From Actinomycetes bacterium (GTDB taxonomy: Bacteria > Actinomycetota > Acidimicrobiia > Acidimicrobiales > JABEUL01): 36,684 bases of DNA. The notes beneath the pieces were generated by a model that was given only the letters and a program-made list of their open reading frames with translations, was not told where the DNA came from and made no database searches. This document shows positions 17,549 to 27,774 of the stretch, piece after piece. The translations under genes were made by a program, and so were the position numbers. The DNA lies in the NCBI GenBank assembly GCA_021777355.1, contig JAJYDO010000024.1, positions 1-36,684 on the forward strand, written 5' to 3'. Positions within the stretch are counted from its first letter, which is position 1. Every line of letters begins with the position of its first letter.

Positions 17549-19633
17549 ATGGCTAACAGACCTTATCCACTGTCAAAAACCAGAAACATTGGAATCATGG
17601 CCCACATTGACGCGGGTAAAACCACTACGACCGAGCGCATCCTTTACTACACAGGGAAAAACTATAAGATCGGTGAGGTTCACGAAGGTGCTGCGACTAT
17701 GGACTGGATGGTCCAAGAACAAGAGCGCGGCATCACTATTACATCTGCTGCAACAACGTGTATATGGAATGATTGCGTAATAAATATCATCGACACTCCA
17801 GGACACGTGGACTTTACCGTCGAAGTTGAGCGATCACTTCGGGTATTGGACGGGGCAGTAGCAGTTTTTGACTCGGTTGCCGGCGTTGAGCCTCAGACCG
17901 AAACAGTTTGGCGGCAAGGCAATAAGTATGGAGTTCCAAGGATCTGTTTTGTCAACAAAATGGACAGAATTGGAGCAAACTTCCACAGAACTGTGGAGAT
18001 GATCAAATCACGTCTTGATGCGACGCCTGCAGTAATTCACTTGCCAATAGGATCTGAATCCAACTTTAAAGGCGTGGTAGATCTGCTTTTGATGAAAGCC
18101 TTGGTCTGGGAAGATGGAATGGGAGAAAAGTACGAGATAACAGACATCCCTGGCGATATGGCCGACGAGGCTGAGATTGCAAGGCACGAGTTGATCGATG
18201 TACTTACCCACCATGACGACTCACTTACAGAGAAGTATCTAAACGAAGAAGAAATTACAGCTGATGATCTTAAAAAAGCGCTAAGGCTTGCAACTATTGC
18301 AAATGCGGTGGTGCCAACTCTTTGCGGATCTGCTTTCAAGAATAAAGGCGTTCAACCCATGCTCGATGCCGTAGTTGACTTTCTTCCTTCACCTTTAGAT
18401 ATTCCTCCTGCCAAAGGAATTCTTCCGGGTAAAGGCGACGAGATTGAGCGGCCGGCCAAAGACGACGCACCCTTTTCCGCATTGGCTTTTAAAATTATGA
18501 CCGACCCCTATGTGGGAAAGTTGACTTATATCCGTGTTTATTCGGGAAAACTTGACAAAGGTTCTGCAGTTTTAAATTCGACTAAAGACAATAAAGAACG
18601 AATCGGAAGAATTCTCCAGATGCACGCGAACCACCGGGAAGACAAGGACGCCGCATTTGCCGGAGATATTGTCGCTGCAGTAGGCCTCAAAGCAACTACA
18701 ACAGGAGACACTCTTTGTGATCCTGCTAACCCGGTAGTTTTAGAGGCCCTTGAATTCCCAGAGCCGGTTATAAATGTAGCAATTGAACCGAAAACCAAGG
18801 CAGACCAAGATAAATTGGGCAAGGCGCTATTTGCCCTATCTGAGGAAGACCCGACTTTTAGAGTATTTACCGATGAAGAAACGGGCCAGACCGTGATTGC
18901 CGGAATGGGTGAGTTGCACCTTGAAGTCTTGGTAGATCGAATGCTGAGAGAGTTCAGCGTGGATGCTCATGTAGGAAAACCACAGGTTGCTTTCCGAGAG
19001 ACCATTACTAAAAAAGTCGACAAGGTTGAAGAAAAATATATTCGACAGAGTGGTGGCCGAGGCCAATACGGCCACGTTGTTGTCTCTGTTGAGCCAACCG
19101 GTCCTGCAGGTGGATTCGTATTTGAAAACAAAATTACCGGTGGAGTAATCCCGAAGGAATACATTCCCGCAGTTGAAGGCGGCATCAGAGATGCAATGAC
19201 AACAGGAGTCATGGCCGGTTATCCAACAGTTGACGTGAAATTTGTTTTGCTTGAAGGCTCCTATCACGAAGTTGACTCTTCTGAAATGGCATTTAGGATT
19301 GCAGGATCAATGGCTGCCAAAAAGGCGTTGAGAATGGCTTCTCCGATTCTTCTCGAGCCGATAATGGCCGTTGAAGTGGTTACTCCAGAAGATTACATGG
19401 GAGATGTCATCGGCGACTTGTCATCAAGACGAGGCAAAGTTGAAGGCATGGAGCAGATTGGCAATAACCAAGCAGTTAGAGCCCAAGTACCTCTTGGTGA
19501 AATGTTCCGCTATGCCACTGATCTGCGTTCGCGCACTCAGGGGAGGGCTAATTACACCATGCAGTTCGATTCATATCAGGAAGTTCCTGATTCAGTTGCA
19601 CGTGAGATAGTAGCTCGTGCAAAAGGAGAGTAA
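17549..19633 (+). CDS. fusA: Translation elongation factor G
   Basis: EF-G is the GTPase that drives ribosomal translocation. The 694-residue product has G1 [10 protein letters not shown] (18-27), the switch segment with [12 protein letters not shown]3 DTPGHVDF (82-89) and G4 NKMDR (136-140). Domains II-V follow, including GRGQYGHV in domain IV. Length and motifs are those of canonical EF-G rather than a TetM-type or EF-G2 protein. It lies 56 bp after rpsG. The 186-bp gap to tuf allows separate control of EF-Tu. Confidence 0.98.
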   Translation: MANRPYPLSKTRNIGIMAHIDAGKTTTTERILYYTGKNYKIGEVHEGAATMDWMVQEQERGITITSAATTCIWNDCVINIIDTPGHVDFTVEVERSLRVLDGAVAVFDSVAGVEPQTETVWRQGNKYGVPRICFVNKMDRIGANFHRTVEMIKSRLDATPAVIHLPIGSESNFKGVVDLLLMKALVWEDGMGEKYEITDIPGDMADEAEIARHELIDVLTHHDDSLTEKYLNEEEITADDLKKALRLATIANAVVPTLCGSAFKNKGVQPMLDAVVDFLPSPLDIPPAKGILPGKGDEIERPAKDDAPFSALAFKIMTDPYVGKLTYIRVYSGKLDKGSAVLNSTKDNKERIGRILQMHANHREDKDAAFAGDIVAAVGLKATTTGDTLCDPANPVVLEALEFPEPVINVAIEPKTKADQDKLGKALFALSEEDPTFRVFTDEETGQTVIAGMGELHLEVLVDRMLREFSVDAHVGKPQVAFRETITKKVDKVEEKYIRQSGGRGQYGHVVVSVEPTGPAGGFVFENKITGGVIPKEYIPAVEGGIRDAMTTGVMAGYPTVDVKFVLLEGSYHEVDSSEMAFRIAGSMAAKKALRMASPILLEPIMAVEVVTPEDYMGDVIGDLSSRRGKVEGMEQIGNNQAVRAQVPLGEMFRYATDLRSRTQGRANYTMQFDSYQEVPDSVAREIVARAKGE

Positions 19634-19737
19634 ACTGCCTGGAAATTTGTAGTAAAGTTTTAACATATCGCTTTTGACCTGCATTTTTTTGATGCATTAG
19701 AGCAGAGTGTAATGATATAGGTAAAAAAAAGAGTAAA

Positions 19738-19793
19738 GTGTCTTCTCCGAAGAGGTTGAAGACACATAGGTGTTATCAAGGTAGATGGCACCT
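19738..19793 (+). promoter_or_regulatory. Candidate structured tuf leader
   Basis: GTGTCTTC (19738-19745) pairs perfectly with GAAGACAC (19758-19765) across a 12-nt loop. AGGTG (19768-19772) then pairs with CACCT (19789-19793). CTTC inside the first arm can alternatively pair with the nearer GAAG at 19749-19752, so two states are possible. The start site could depend on TTGACC (19674) or TTGATG (19689) with a weak -10 near 19713, but that is uncertain. Confidence 0.4.
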
Positions 19794-19819
19794 CAACTAG
19801 GACATTTGAAGGAATCCAC

Positions 19820-21007
<1,188 letters not shown>

Positions 21008-21012
21008 CAGAT

Positions 21013-21339
21013 ATGGCAGACGCTAACAGGCAAAAGATCCGAATCCGACTAAAGGCTTACGATCATGAGATTCTGGACTCATCGACTAAAAAGATCGTTG
21101 AGACAGTGGTTCGTACGCAGGCAAAAGTAAACGGACCGGTCCCTTTGCCGACCGAGCGTCACCGTTACACGGTGATACGTTCACCACACAAGCACAAGGA
21201 TTCCCGAGAGCACTTTGAGATGCGAATTCACAAGCGCCTCTTAGATATCGTGGATCACAGTGCTAAAACCGTAGATTCACTCCAACGGCTGGATCTCCCA
21301 GCCGGAGTGGATATTGCGATCAAAATCCAGTCGGCTTAG
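21013..21339 (+). CDS. rpsJ: 30S ribosomal protein S10 (uS10)
   Basis: S10 is a 30S head protein that also acts as NusE in antitermination with NusB and NusG. The 108-residue product starts with [24 protein letters not shown] and has [29 protein letters not shown], the standard uS10 core, plus a short C-terminal extension (ending IQSA). It follows tuf by 5 nt. Unlike the familiar S10 operon order, 257 bp with a promoter and RNA structure separate it from rplC. Confidence 0.97.
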   Translation: MADANRQKIRIRLKAYDHEILDSSTKKIVETVVRTQAKVNGPVPLPTERHRYTVIRSPHKHKDSREHFEMRIHKRLLDIVDHSAKTVDSLQRLDLPAGVDIAIKIQSA

Positions 21340-21356
21340 TTCAGGAAAGCGGCTGT

Positions 21357-21385
21357 TTGCCGCCCTGTTTTATTTCGGCTATGAT
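21357..21385 (+). promoter_or_regulatory. Predicted promoter of the rplC-led operon
   Basis: TTGCCG (21357-21362) and TATGAT (21380-21385) are separated by exactly 17 bp and match four and five of six consensus bases. A short GCGGC-tgttt-GCCGC hairpin (21349-21363) followed by a T-rich stretch overlaps it and may be a weak terminator of tuf-rpsJ. Transcription would begin near 21392. Confidence 0.55.
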
Positions 21386-21391
21386 GGAGGA

Positions 21392-21556
21392 GGTTGTGCG
21401 CCAATTTTTGGCGCATTCAAAAAGTGTCTACGTGCGCCCTGAGCAACTTGTGATGGGGACCGCGTAGCCAGTTAATAATCATTCCTTTGGAGTGACTTAA
21501 CAGTCTTTCTTAAAGGGTAAGCGACACTTTTGTTTACTGCGCTACCACGCGGTGGC
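21392..21556 (+). ncRNA. Candidate structured leader RNA upstream of rplC
   Basis: Several complementary segments nest together. A 5' hairpin TGCGCCAA/TTGGCGCA (21397-21404 with 21408-21415) comes first. A 9-bp closing stem AAAAGTGTC (21420-21428) with GACACTTTT (21523-21531) follows. Stacked inside it is TACGTG/CGCGTA (21429-21434 with 21461-21466, one G-U). A second arm is CCTTT/AAAGG (21484-21488 with 21512-21516), capped by GACT/AGTC. A last hairpin CCAC/GTGG ends at 21555. The layout is like r-protein autoregulatory leaders, for instance an L3- or L4-binding site, but I cannot assign it to a known class. Confidence 0.55.
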
Positions 21557-21596
21557 ACAAGTGAAGCTCGGCAAAAAGAACCAGGAACCATTAGTT

Positions 21597-22241
21597 ATGG
21601 CGAAAAAGGCAATCGTAGGTAGAAAGATTGGCATGACCCAGGTCTGGGACGACCAGAACAGGGTGGTGCCTGTTACTGTTTTGCGCGTCGAGCCTGCTCG
21701 GGTGGTGCAGATTAAAACCGCGCTAAAAGAAGGTTATGACGCTCTGCAGGTTACGGTTGGATTCAAAAAAGCAAATAAGTTGAACAAACCGGAGGCAGGC
21801 CACTTTGAAAAGGCCGGAGTCGAGCCCGGAAGAGATCTTGTTGAGCTAAGACTTGACGACATAAGTGAGTACTCACTTGGCCAAGAAATTACAGCCGAGA
21901 TCCTTTCGCCTGGCGAGAAAGTTGATGTAACGGCAGTTTCACGCGGAAAAGGATTTTCCGGAGGAATGAAGCGGCACAACTTCAAAGGCCAAGGCGCAGC
22001 TCACGGAAATCATAAAAAGCATAGGGCTCCGGGTTCGATCGGAGCATGTGCCACACCTGCCCGTGTCTTTAAAGGCACCAAAATGGCAGGCAGGCTCGGA
22101 GGAGAGCAAGTCACAACGCTAAATCTCGAAGTTGTTGCCTCTGATTTTGAAAAAGAACTGCTGCTGATAAAAGGTGCAGTTCCGGGACCAAAAGGTGGAC
22201 TGGTGGTAGTTAAAAATGCAGTTAAGGCGGTGGCTTCATGA
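21597..22241 (+). CDS. rplC: 50S ribosomal protein L3 (uL3)
   Basis: L3 is an early 50S assembly protein reaching the peptidyl-transferase centre. From ATG 21597 the product is 214 residues, begins [20 protein letters not shown], and contains [18 protein letters not shown] and [20 protein letters not shown] prefer this start to the in-frame GTG at 21552, because L3 proteins begin at this point and the GTG lies inside a small hairpin; the upstream AGGAA is somewhat distant (about 11 nt). It overlaps rplD by 4 nt (ATGA). It heads the main ribosomal-protein run. Confidence 0.95.
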   Translation: MAKKAIVGRKIGMTQVWDDQNRVVPVTVLRVEPARVVQIKTALKEGYDALQVTVGFKKANKLNKPEAGHFEKAGVEPGRDLVELRLDDISEYSLGQEITAEILSPGEKVDVTAVSRGKGFSGGMKRHNFKGQGAAHGNHKKHRAPGSIGACATPARVFKGTKMAGRLGGEQVTTLNLEVVASDFEKELLLIKGAVPGPKGGLVVVKNAVKAVAS

Positions 22242-22927
22242 CGGTATCTGCAACGACTGAATTAATCAATGATCGGCGTGAAAAGCGGTCGTTAAGGACC
22301 CAGAGGTCAGCTAAGCGCTTTGACTCTACCGGTGTATTTCTCGATGAGGTAGAACTCGATTCCGAGTTATTTGGAATCGTTCCCAACGTAGCCGTGATGC
22401 ACCAGGTGGTAACGGCGCAATTGGCAGCTAGACGTGCCGGCACCCAATCTACAAAGACGAGATCAGAAGTCAGAGGCGGAGGCGCCAAACCCTTTAGACA
22501 AAAAGGAACAGGCCGGGCCCGCCAGGGAACCACGAGAGCCCCGCATTGGGCTGGTGGAGGCGTGGCACTTGGTCCAAAACCAAGGTCGTATGAGCAAAAG
22601 ACACCGAAGAAAATGGTGCGCTTGGCTCTCAAATCTGCGCTCAGCGACAGAGCAAGATTAAAGCGAGTAGCTGTTGTCTCAAGTTTTGACTTCAACCCAA
22701 TCTCCACCAAAGAGGCAATTAGATTGCTTGAAGAGATCAAAGTCAGAGGCAGGCTTCTCATTGTGGTCAGCCCAAATGACGTTGAAGCCTATAAGTCCAT
22801 GAGAAATATTCCATATGTTTCATGTATTGTTCCGGATCAGCTAACCACCTATGATGTGCTCCTTTGTGATTGGGTGATTTTTACAGATGAGACACTACCT
22901 ACAAGGGAGGCGGCAGAAAATGCGTGA
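22238..22927 (+). CDS. rplD: 50S ribosomal protein L4 (uL4)
   Basis: L4 lines the exit tunnel through a long loop and in many bacteria represses its own operon by binding the mRNA leader. The 229-residue product has the loop segment [19 protein letters not shown] (79-97), then [20 protein letters not shown] and [16 protein letters not shown]. The first 25 residues are a modest N-terminal extension. It overlaps rplC by 4 nt and rplW by 8 nt. Its regulatory target could be the structured RNA before rplC, which is inference. Confidence 0.96.
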   Translation: MTVSATTELINDRREKRSLRTQRSAKRFDSTGVFLDEVELDSELFGIVPNVAVMHQVVTAQLAARRAGTQSTKTRSEVRGGGAKPFRQKGTGRARQGTTRAPHWAGGGVALGPKPRSYEQKTPKKMVRLALKSALSDRARLKRVAVVSSFDFNPISTKEAIRLLEEIKVRGRLLIVVSPNDVEAYKSMRNIPYVSCIVPDQLTTYDVLLCDWVIFTDETLPTREAAENA

Positions 22928-23213
22928 AAGAGAAATTCTTTTAAGGCCAATCATCTCTGAAAAATCCTACGCACTTATGGATCAAGGTTCATACGTTTTT
23001 GTAGTTGATCCCGAAGCATCCAAGCTGGAGATTCGCCAAGCCGTTGAAAAAGCATTTAACGTAAAAGTACTCAGAGTAAATACCATGAGACGGACGGGCA
23101 AAAAGATTAGACGACGCACCGGTCAGATTGGAAAGCGTCCCGATACCAAGCGAGCAATAGTGACCTTGGGAAACAATGACCGTATTGAGATATTTGAAGA
23201 GATAAGGAGCTGA
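22920..23213 (+). CDS. rplW: 50S ribosomal protein L23 (uL23)
   Basis: L23 sits at the tunnel exit and docks trigger factor, SRP and SecYEG. The 97-residue product starts [20 protein letters not shown], has [20 protein letters not shown] and ends with IEIFEEIRS, standard for the family. I chose ATG 22920, preceded by GGAGGCGG, over upstream in-frame starts that would add an unrelated leader. It overlaps the rplD end by 8 nt, and rplB follows after one base. Confidence 0.96.
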   Translation: MREREILLRPIISEKSYALMDQGSYVFVVDPEASKLEIRQAVEKAFNVKVLRVNTMRRTGKKIRRRTGQIGKRPDTKRAIVTLGNNDRIEIFEEIRS

Positions 23214-23214
23214 C

Positions 23215-24051
23215 ATGCCCCTTCGCCAACGTAAACCAACCAGTGCCGGCCGCAGGTTCCAGAGCGTCTCAGACTTTAGTGATATTACTAAGTCGTATCC
23301 CGAGAAATCGCTCTTGGCTCCAAAGCCCAGGACTGGTGGACGAAATAACTTAGGCCGTAAAACTTCCCGTCACCGAGGAGGAGGCCATAAGCAGCTGTAC
23401 AGGATTGTTGACTTTAAGCGCAACAAGGATGGCATAGTGGCCAAGGTTGTGGCAATTGAGTACGACCCAAACAGAAATGCAAGGATTGCTCTTTTGCACT
23501 ATGCCGACGGAGAGAAAAGTTACATTTTGGCTCCGGCCAAAATTCAGGTGGGCGACAGAGTAATGTCAGGCAGAGATGCAGATATCAAGCCGGGAAACGC
23601 GCTTCCAATGCGCTACATTCCCGTTGGATCAGTCGTGCACAATGTGGAGCTCAAGCCAGGAGCGGGAGGCAAAATGGGGAGAGGCGCAGGTGCATCAATT
23701 CAACTTGTTGCCAAAGACGGTGGTTGGGCTACTTTGCGGCTCCCGTCAACTGAAATGAGAAGGGTTCCAATTGATTGCAGGGCAACGGTTGGCGAAGTAG
23801 GCAACTCGGAGGCAGAACTTGTTTCAATTGGGAAGGCCGGAAGGAACCGTTGGAAAGGCGTAAGACCCCAAACAAGAGGTGTAGCGATGAACCCTGTCGA
23901 TCACCCCCTTGGTGGAGGAGAAGGCAAATCTTCTGGTGGTCGTCACCCGGTTTCACCCTGGGGCAAGCCTGAAGGAAGAACAAGAGCTAAGAGGAAGGCC
24001 TCTGATTCGATGATTATACGTAGGCGTCGTGGCCGAGGCGCAAGAAGGTAG
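23215..24051 (+). CDS. rplB: 50S ribosomal protein L2 (uL2)
   Basis: L2 is a conserved 23S-binding protein near the peptidyl-transferase centre, needed for subunit joining. The 278-residue product has [20 protein letters not shown] (47-66), [17 protein letters not shown] and the C-terminal [19 protein letters not shown] (224-242). The histidine linked to activity is kept (H230), but the following His of the common DHPH form is Leu (L232). It ends in a basic tail ([10 protein letters not shown]). Spacing to rpsS is 9 bp. Confidence 0.97.
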   Translation: MPLRQRKPTSAGRRFQSVSDFSDITKSYPEKSLLAPKPRTGGRNNLGRKTSRHRGGGHKQLYRIVDFKRNKDGIVAKVVAIEYDPNRNARIALLHYADGEKSYILAPAKIQVGDRVMSGRDADIKPGNALPMRYIPVGSVVHNVELKPGAGGKMGRGAGASIQLVAKDGGWATLRLPSTEMRRVPIDCRATVGEVGNSEAELVSIGKAGRNRWKGVRPQTRGVAMNPVDHPLGGGEGKSSGGRHPVSPWGKPEGRTRAKRKASDSMIIRRRRGRGARR

Positions 24052-24060
24052 GAAGTTTTC

Positions 24061-24339
24061 ATGCCCAGAAGTTTGAAAAAAGGACCGTTTGTAGATGATC
24101 ACCTTTTGAAGAAGGTAGACGCTTTAAACTCCCAAAACGAAAGAAAAGTTATCAAGACTTGGTCGAGAAGGTCCACCATCATTCCAGACATGGTCGGACA
24201 CACAATGGCAGTACATGACGGGCGAAAGCATGTGCCTGTATTCATCTCAGAATCTATGGTCGGCCACAAGCTTGGAGAGTTTGCACCTACAAGGACTTTT
24301 AGGTTCCATGCCGGTCAAGAACGTCAAGGGAGAAGATAG
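24061..24339 (+). CDS. rpsS: 30S ribosomal protein S19 (uS19)
   Basis: S19 lies in the 30S head near the A-site finger and forms a complex with S13. The 92-residue product begins [19 protein letters not shown] and has [23 protein letters not shown] and [14 protein letters not shown], full-length and typical. It lies between rplB and rplV, with 2 bp to the rplV start. Confidence 0.97.
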   Translation: MPRSLKKGPFVDDHLLKKVDALNSQNERKVIKTWSRRSTIIPDMVGHTMAVHDGRKHVPVFISESMVGHKLGEFAPTRTFRFHAGQERQGRR

Positions 24340-24341
24340 CC

Positions 24342-25052
24342 TTGCCTACTGAGTTGATTTCACCATCTGCCCACGCAGTGCTAAAGCATGCGCGTTTTTC
24401 CGCTTACAAGGCCCGTGAAGTATTGGGCCAGATAAAGGGGATGCACGCTACTCGTGCACTTGCCGTTCTTGAAGCAACAGATCGCGCCGCTGCTATTCCG
24501 ATTTCGAAGTTGCTCTCGTCGGCACTTGCAAATGCCCAAGCCAACGAAAATCTGGATAAAGAAGAAATGTATGTTTCCACCTGCTTTGCAGATGAAGCGA
24601 CCACAATGAAGAGATGGCGTCCAAGGGCCAGAGGAAGAGCCACAAGAATCAGGAAGCGAACTTGCCACATAACAATTGTCGTGTCAAGACTTCCAGAGGA
24701 AGATTTGGCAAGACTTAGGTCCAAGAAAGCCGCCGAAGCAACAAGTCGAAGAGAAAAAAGAGTTGCATCCACTAGGAAGGCCAGAGTAGAAAATTCTCAG
24801 ACTTCTAATGATGTCAAAGAAAAAGAGATAAAGGATGGTCCCGAAATGTCCGACGAATCCACAACAAGAAATGAAGCTGCCGAGAAAATTGCAATAGATC
24901 TTGAATTGGAGCATGATGACAATCTTGCCGAAGTTGAAGAATCAAACGAATCGCCAAGCAAAGAAGAAAGCGCCTACCGAAGCGAAGCTTCAGAAAAGCT
25001 GGCTATCGATTTAGAAATTGAAGAAGAAGCCAACAGTGGAGATGAGGAATAA
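24342..25052 (+). CDS. rplV: 50S ribosomal protein L22 (uL22) with long acidic C-terminal tail
   Basis: L22 lines the exit tunnel. The core (about 1-120) is normal, with ARFSAYKAREVLGQIKG, NAQANENLDKEEMYV and the tunnel loop KRWRPRARGRATRIRKRT (90-107). At 236 residues it is about twice the usual length. A basic stretch (122-150) is followed by an acidic, probably disordered tail (151-236) holding two copies of one motif: NEAAEKIAIDLELE (177-190) and SEASEKLAIDLEIE (214-227). The TTG start has GGGAGAAG upstream and is needed to include the conserved N-terminal helix. The neighbours S3 and L29 also have acidic tails. Confidence 0.95.
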   Translation: MPTELISPSAHAVLKHARFSAYKAREVLGQIKGMHATRALAVLEATDRAAAIPISKLLSSALANAQANENLDKEEMYVSTCFADEATTMKRWRPRARGRATRIRKRTCHITIVVSRLPEEDLARLRSKKAAEATSRREKRVASTRKARVENSQTSNDVKEKEIKDGPEMSDESTTRNEAAEKIAIDLELEHDDNLAEVEESNESPSKEESAYRSEASEKLAIDLEIEEEANSGDEE

Positions 25053-25055
25053 TTT

Positions 25056-26009
25056 ATGGGTCAAAAAGTAAACCCCTATGGATTTAGACTCGGTATCACA
25101 ACTGATTGGAAGTCTCGCTGGTTTGAAGATAAGGACTATCAGAAGTTTATTGTTGAAGACTGGAAAATTCGTGACTATCTGATGAGCCAACTGGAAGCTG
25201 CAGCAGTCTCACGAGTGGAAGTCGAAAGAACAAGAGATCGATTGAGAATCGATGTCCACACGGCACGCCCGGGAATAGTAATTGGAAGAAGAGGAGCCGA
25301 AGCTGAAAGGCTGCGCCGCAAACTGGAAAGTATTACGGGAAATGCCAAAGTCCAGCTCAACATCCAAGAGATAAAGCAGCCCGAACTCGATGCCGCACTT
25401 ATTGCACAAGGAATTGCCGATCAATTGGCACGTAGAATCAGCTTCAGAAGAGCAATGAAAAGAGCTATCCAAACAGTGCAAAAAGCCGGTGGACAGGGAA
25501 TTAAAGTTCAGTGCTCAGGCAGGCTTGGCGGAAGTGAAATGGCCCGAAAGGAGTCTTACAGCGAAGGCCGAGTGCCGCTGCATACACTTAGGGCAGATAT
25601 TGATTACGGTTTCCGGGAAGCTAGAACTACGTTTGGCCGGATCGGAGTGAAAGTTTGGATTTACAAAGGAGACATTGTCCCCTACAGAACTTCAATGGAT
25701 GACAAGATCCGCCAAGAAGCAGCTATGGCTGTAGGTGAAACAGCCGGTCAAGCTAGGCCCAAGCGTATCGTTTCAGCCGGTGGCGGAAGAAGGCGTCCAG
25801 ATCAAGGTATCCCCGGGACAAGTGAGGGAATCTTAATTACCGGAGAAGACGATGTAATCCCCACAGAGGTAGTGCCGAACGAAACTACGGTTCCCGTCAG
25901 TGTCGAAACCGATGCATTCGAGAGGCTCTTGGCTGAAGAGGAAGAGATCGAAAGACGTATTCGCGGCGAGCATCACGAAGCCCCGCATTTCAAAAAGGAG
26001 GCTGACTGA
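25056..26009 (+). CDS. rpsC: 30S ribosomal protein S3 (uS3) with extended C-terminus
   Basis: S3 forms part of the mRNA entry tunnel and has mRNA helicase activity with S4 and S5. The core has [14 protein letters not shown] at the start, the KH motif PGIVIGRRG (72-80) and a C-terminal domain ending [13 protein letters not shown] (200-212). The remaining 105 residues form a tail: first Gly/Arg-rich (about 230-255), then acidic with a predicted helix around [17 protein letters not shown]. Many actinobacterial S3 proteins have tails, but this one is long (317 residues in all). It starts 3 bp after rplV. Confidence 0.96.
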   Translation: MGQKVNPYGFRLGITTDWKSRWFEDKDYQKFIVEDWKIRDYLMSQLEAAAVSRVEVERTRDRLRIDVHTARPGIVIGRRGAEAERLRRKLESITGNAKVQLNIQEIKQPELDAALIAQGIADQLARRISFRRAMKRAIQTVQKAGGQGIKVQCSGRLGGSEMARKESYSEGRVPLHTLRADIDYGFREARTTFGRIGVKVWIYKGDIVPYRTSMDDKIRQEAAMAVGETAGQARPKRIVSAGGGRRRPDQGIPGTSEGILITGEDDVIPTEVVPNETTVPVSVETDAFERLLAEEEEIERRIRGEHHEAPHFKKEAD

Positions 26010-26011
26010 CA

Positions 26012-26440
26012 ATGCTAATGCCTAAGAAAGTACGGCACAGGAAGACTCATAGAGGCAGGATGACCGGCAATGCAAAGGGCGGGACCGAAGTTTCATTTGG
26101 AGACTTTGGCATCCAAGCCCTAGAGCCAGGCTGGCTCACGGCAAGGCAAATTGAAGCCGCACGTATCGCAATGACTCGACACGTTAAGCGTGGCGGAAAG
26201 GTTTGGATTCGGGTATTCCCCGACAAGCCGATTACTAAAAAACCGGCTGAGACCAGAATGGGTTCGGGAAAGGGAAATCCGGAATTCTGGGTCGCAGTTG
26301 TTAAGCCCGGACGGATGATTTTCGAACTTGGCGGAGTGTCGGAGGAGTTGGCTCGAGCAGCCATGGCGCGTGCCATTCAAAAACTCCCTATTAAGGCAAG
26401 ATTTGTAGTGAGAAGCTCAGCTGAGGTTCAAGTATCATGA
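26012..26440 (+). CDS. rplP: 50S ribosomal protein L16 (uL16)
   Basis: L16 organises the A-site region of the 50S subunit. The 142-residue product begins [16 protein letters not shown], the usual double-Met start, and has [41 protein letters not shown] and GRMIFELGG. This supports ATG 26012 rather than 26018. It overlaps rpmC by 4 nt (ATGA). Confidence 0.97.
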   Translation: MLMPKKVRHRKTHRGRMTGNAKGGTEVSFGDFGIQALEPGWLTARQIEAARIAMTRHVKRGGKVWIRVFPDKPITKKPAETRMGSGKGNPEFWVAVVKPGRMIFELGGVSEELARAAMARAIQKLPIKARFVVRSSAEVQVS

Positions 26441-26817
26441 CGCGTGCATCTGAATTAAAGAACTTCGATCGTGACGAATTAATGATTTCGCTTAAAGATC
26501 ACAGGAAAGAATTACTTGCGCTGCGTTTTCGTGCAGCAACCGGTCAGCTTAATGATGTTTCTGGAATCAAAAAGTTAAAGCGTGAAGTTGCAAGAATTTT
26601 GACAATTTTGCGTGAGTCGGAATTAGACATAGTCCATACAAAGCCCATGCAACGCTTAACTCCTAAAGGAAAAACACAGGCTCCGCCAAAAGCTGAAAAA
26701 GAAGTTATCCAGGGCGATGACGACGCTTTAAGCCAAGAAGTTGTTGGCCAGGATGAGTTACATGTTGACGATGAGGCAGAGACTGATGAAGTTGTAAATG
26801 AAGAAGGTGAAGAGTGA
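26437..26817 (+). CDS. rpmC: 50S ribosomal protein L29 (uL29) with acidic C-terminal extension
   Basis: L29 sits beside L23 at the tunnel exit. The core (about 1-68) is normal: it begins [14 protein letters not shown], has [12 protein letters not shown] and [15 protein letters not shown]. Typical L29 is 60-75 residues, but this one is 126. After a basic hinge (69-88) comes an Asp/Glu-rich tail ending NEEGEE. The frame is intact and runs into rpsQ with a 4-nt overlap (GTGA), so the tail is unlikely to be a sequencing artefact. Confidence 0.94.
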   Translation: MTRASELKNFDRDELMISLKDHRKELLALRFRAATGQLNDVSGIKKLKREVARILTILRESELDIVHTKPMQRLTPKGKTQAPPKAEKEVIQGDDDALSQEVVGQDELHVDDEAETDEVVNEEGEE

Positions 26818-27107
26818 CTGAAGAGGAAGCAAATACCGAGCATCAGACCAAAGCTGAAAGAAATCAGCGCAAGGAACGTATTGGACTAGTGGTATCTAAT
26901 TCTATGGAAAAGACAGCTGTAGTTGCAGTTGTGGAGCGGGTAAGGCATCCCCGATACCGCAAGATTGTCCAGCAGACTAAAAAACTATATGTTCACGATG
27001 AAGAAAATACCGTTCAAGTCGGAGATCGGGTTCGAGTAGCCGAGACTAGGCCCTTATCGAAGTCAAAGAGGTGGAGGCTAGTCGAAGTTTTGGAGCGTGC
27101 AAGATGA
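26814..27107 (+). CDS. rpsQ: 30S ribosomal protein S17 (uS17)
   Basis: S17 is a primary 16S-binding OB-fold protein. The 97-residue product has an extra charged N-terminus of about 20 residues, then [20 protein letters not shown] and [31 protein letters not shown]. The GTG start overlaps the rpmC stop; no later start would keep the beginning of the OB fold. It overlaps rplN by 4 nt. Confidence 0.96.
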   Translation: MTEEEANTEHQTKAERNQRKERIGLVVSNSMEKTAVVAVVERVRHPRYRKIVQQTKKLYVHDEENTVQVGDRVRVAETRPLSKSKRWRLVEVLERAR

Positions 27108-27472
27108 TTCAGCAAGAGACAAGGCTTCGAGTCGCAGATAACTCGGGCGCTAAAGAGGTGCTTTGCATAAAAGTACTCGGAGGCTCAAAGAGAAGGTATG
27201 CCTCTATCGGAGACATATTTGTGGCAACCGTTAAAGACGCTATTCCAGGCGCCGCCGTTAAAAAGGGTGACGTGGTGAAATGTGTAGTTGTTAGGACAAA
27301 AAAGGAAAAACGGCGTCCGGATGGCAGCTATATTCGCTTTGACGAGAATGCGGCCGTATTAATTAATGATGCTCAACAACCAAGAGGAACAAGAATTTTT
27401 GGACCGGTTGGTCGTGAACTTCGAGACAAGCGCTTTATGCGAATTGTCTCATTGGCACCGGAGGTGCTTTAG
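27104..27472 (+). CDS. rplN: 50S ribosomal protein L14 (uL14)
   Basis: L14 forms intersubunit bridges and is the binding site of RsfS silencing factor. The 122-residue product begins [20 protein letters not shown] and has [35 protein letters not shown] and [14 protein letters not shown], with the family's standard length. I chose ATG 27104, overlapping the rpsQ stop, over an earlier in-frame start that would add 11 non-homologous residues. It shares one base with the rplX GTG. Confidence 0.97.
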   Translation: MIQQETRLRVADNSGAKEVLCIKVLGGSKRRYASIGDIFVATVKDAIPGAAVKKGDVVKCVVVRTKKEKRRPDGSYIRFDENAAVLINDAQQPRGTRIFGPVGRELRDKRFMRIVSLAPEVL

Positions 27473-27774
27473 TGAGATTAAAAAAGGGTGACAAGGTAAA
27501 AGTTCTCTCCGGAAAAGACAGAGGACGCGAGGGCGAGATCATGCGAGTAATCCCGATCAGGGACATGGTCATAGTCGATCGCGTAAATATTGCCAAGAGG
27601 CACACCAAGGCCACAAGTGCAATGACGCAAGGTGGAATTATCGATAAGGACATGCCGATTCATGTTTCGAACGTGGCCATTGTCTGTTCTTCCTGTGGCC
27701 CGACTCGAATTGGTATTCGATATGAAGGTCAAAACAAGGTGAGAATCTGTAGAAAGTGTGGAGGCGACTTATGA
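27472..27774 (+). CDS. rplX: 50S ribosomal protein L24 (uL24)
   Basis: L24 starts 50S assembly and lies at the tunnel exit. The 100-residue product has the KOW motif [20 protein letters not shown] (4-23), the [15 protein letters not shown] segment, and a C-terminal zinc-ribbon-like set, C72-x2-C75 and C93-x2-C96, found in some L24 proteins. GTG start overlapping the rplN stop by one base. It overlaps rplE by 4 nt. Confidence 0.96.
   Translation: MRLKKGDKVKVLSGKDRGREGEIMRVIPIRDMVIVDRVNIAKRHTKATSAMTQGGIIDKDMPIHVSNVAIVCSSCGPTRIGIRYEGQNKVRICRKCGGDL

Noticed and set aside
21349-21375. Strong terminator after rpsJ
   Set aside because: The GC stem is only 5 bp and the following tract is interrupted (CCTGTTTTATTT); it overlaps a better promoter match, so I only note it as a possible weak terminator.
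21552-21596. N-terminal extension of L3 from GTG 21552
   Set aside because: The extra 15 residues have no L3 counterpart and the GTG lies in a small hairpin; ATG 21597 gives the standard L3 start.
22222-22761. 179-residue antisense frame over rplD
   Set aside because: Fully inside conserved L4 coding sequence, low-complexity product, no support.
22887-22919. Longer start for L23
   Set aside because: It would add 11 residues not found in the family; ATG 22920 has a good ribosome site.
26600-26817. Frameshift or gene fusion explaining the long L29
   Set aside because: The frame is continuous, acidic tails also occur in the neighbouring L22 and S3, and the end overlaps rpsQ by 4 nt as in an intact operon.
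27071-27103. Longer start for L14
   Set aside because: The extra residues overlap rpsQ and are unlike L14, which starts at MIQQ.
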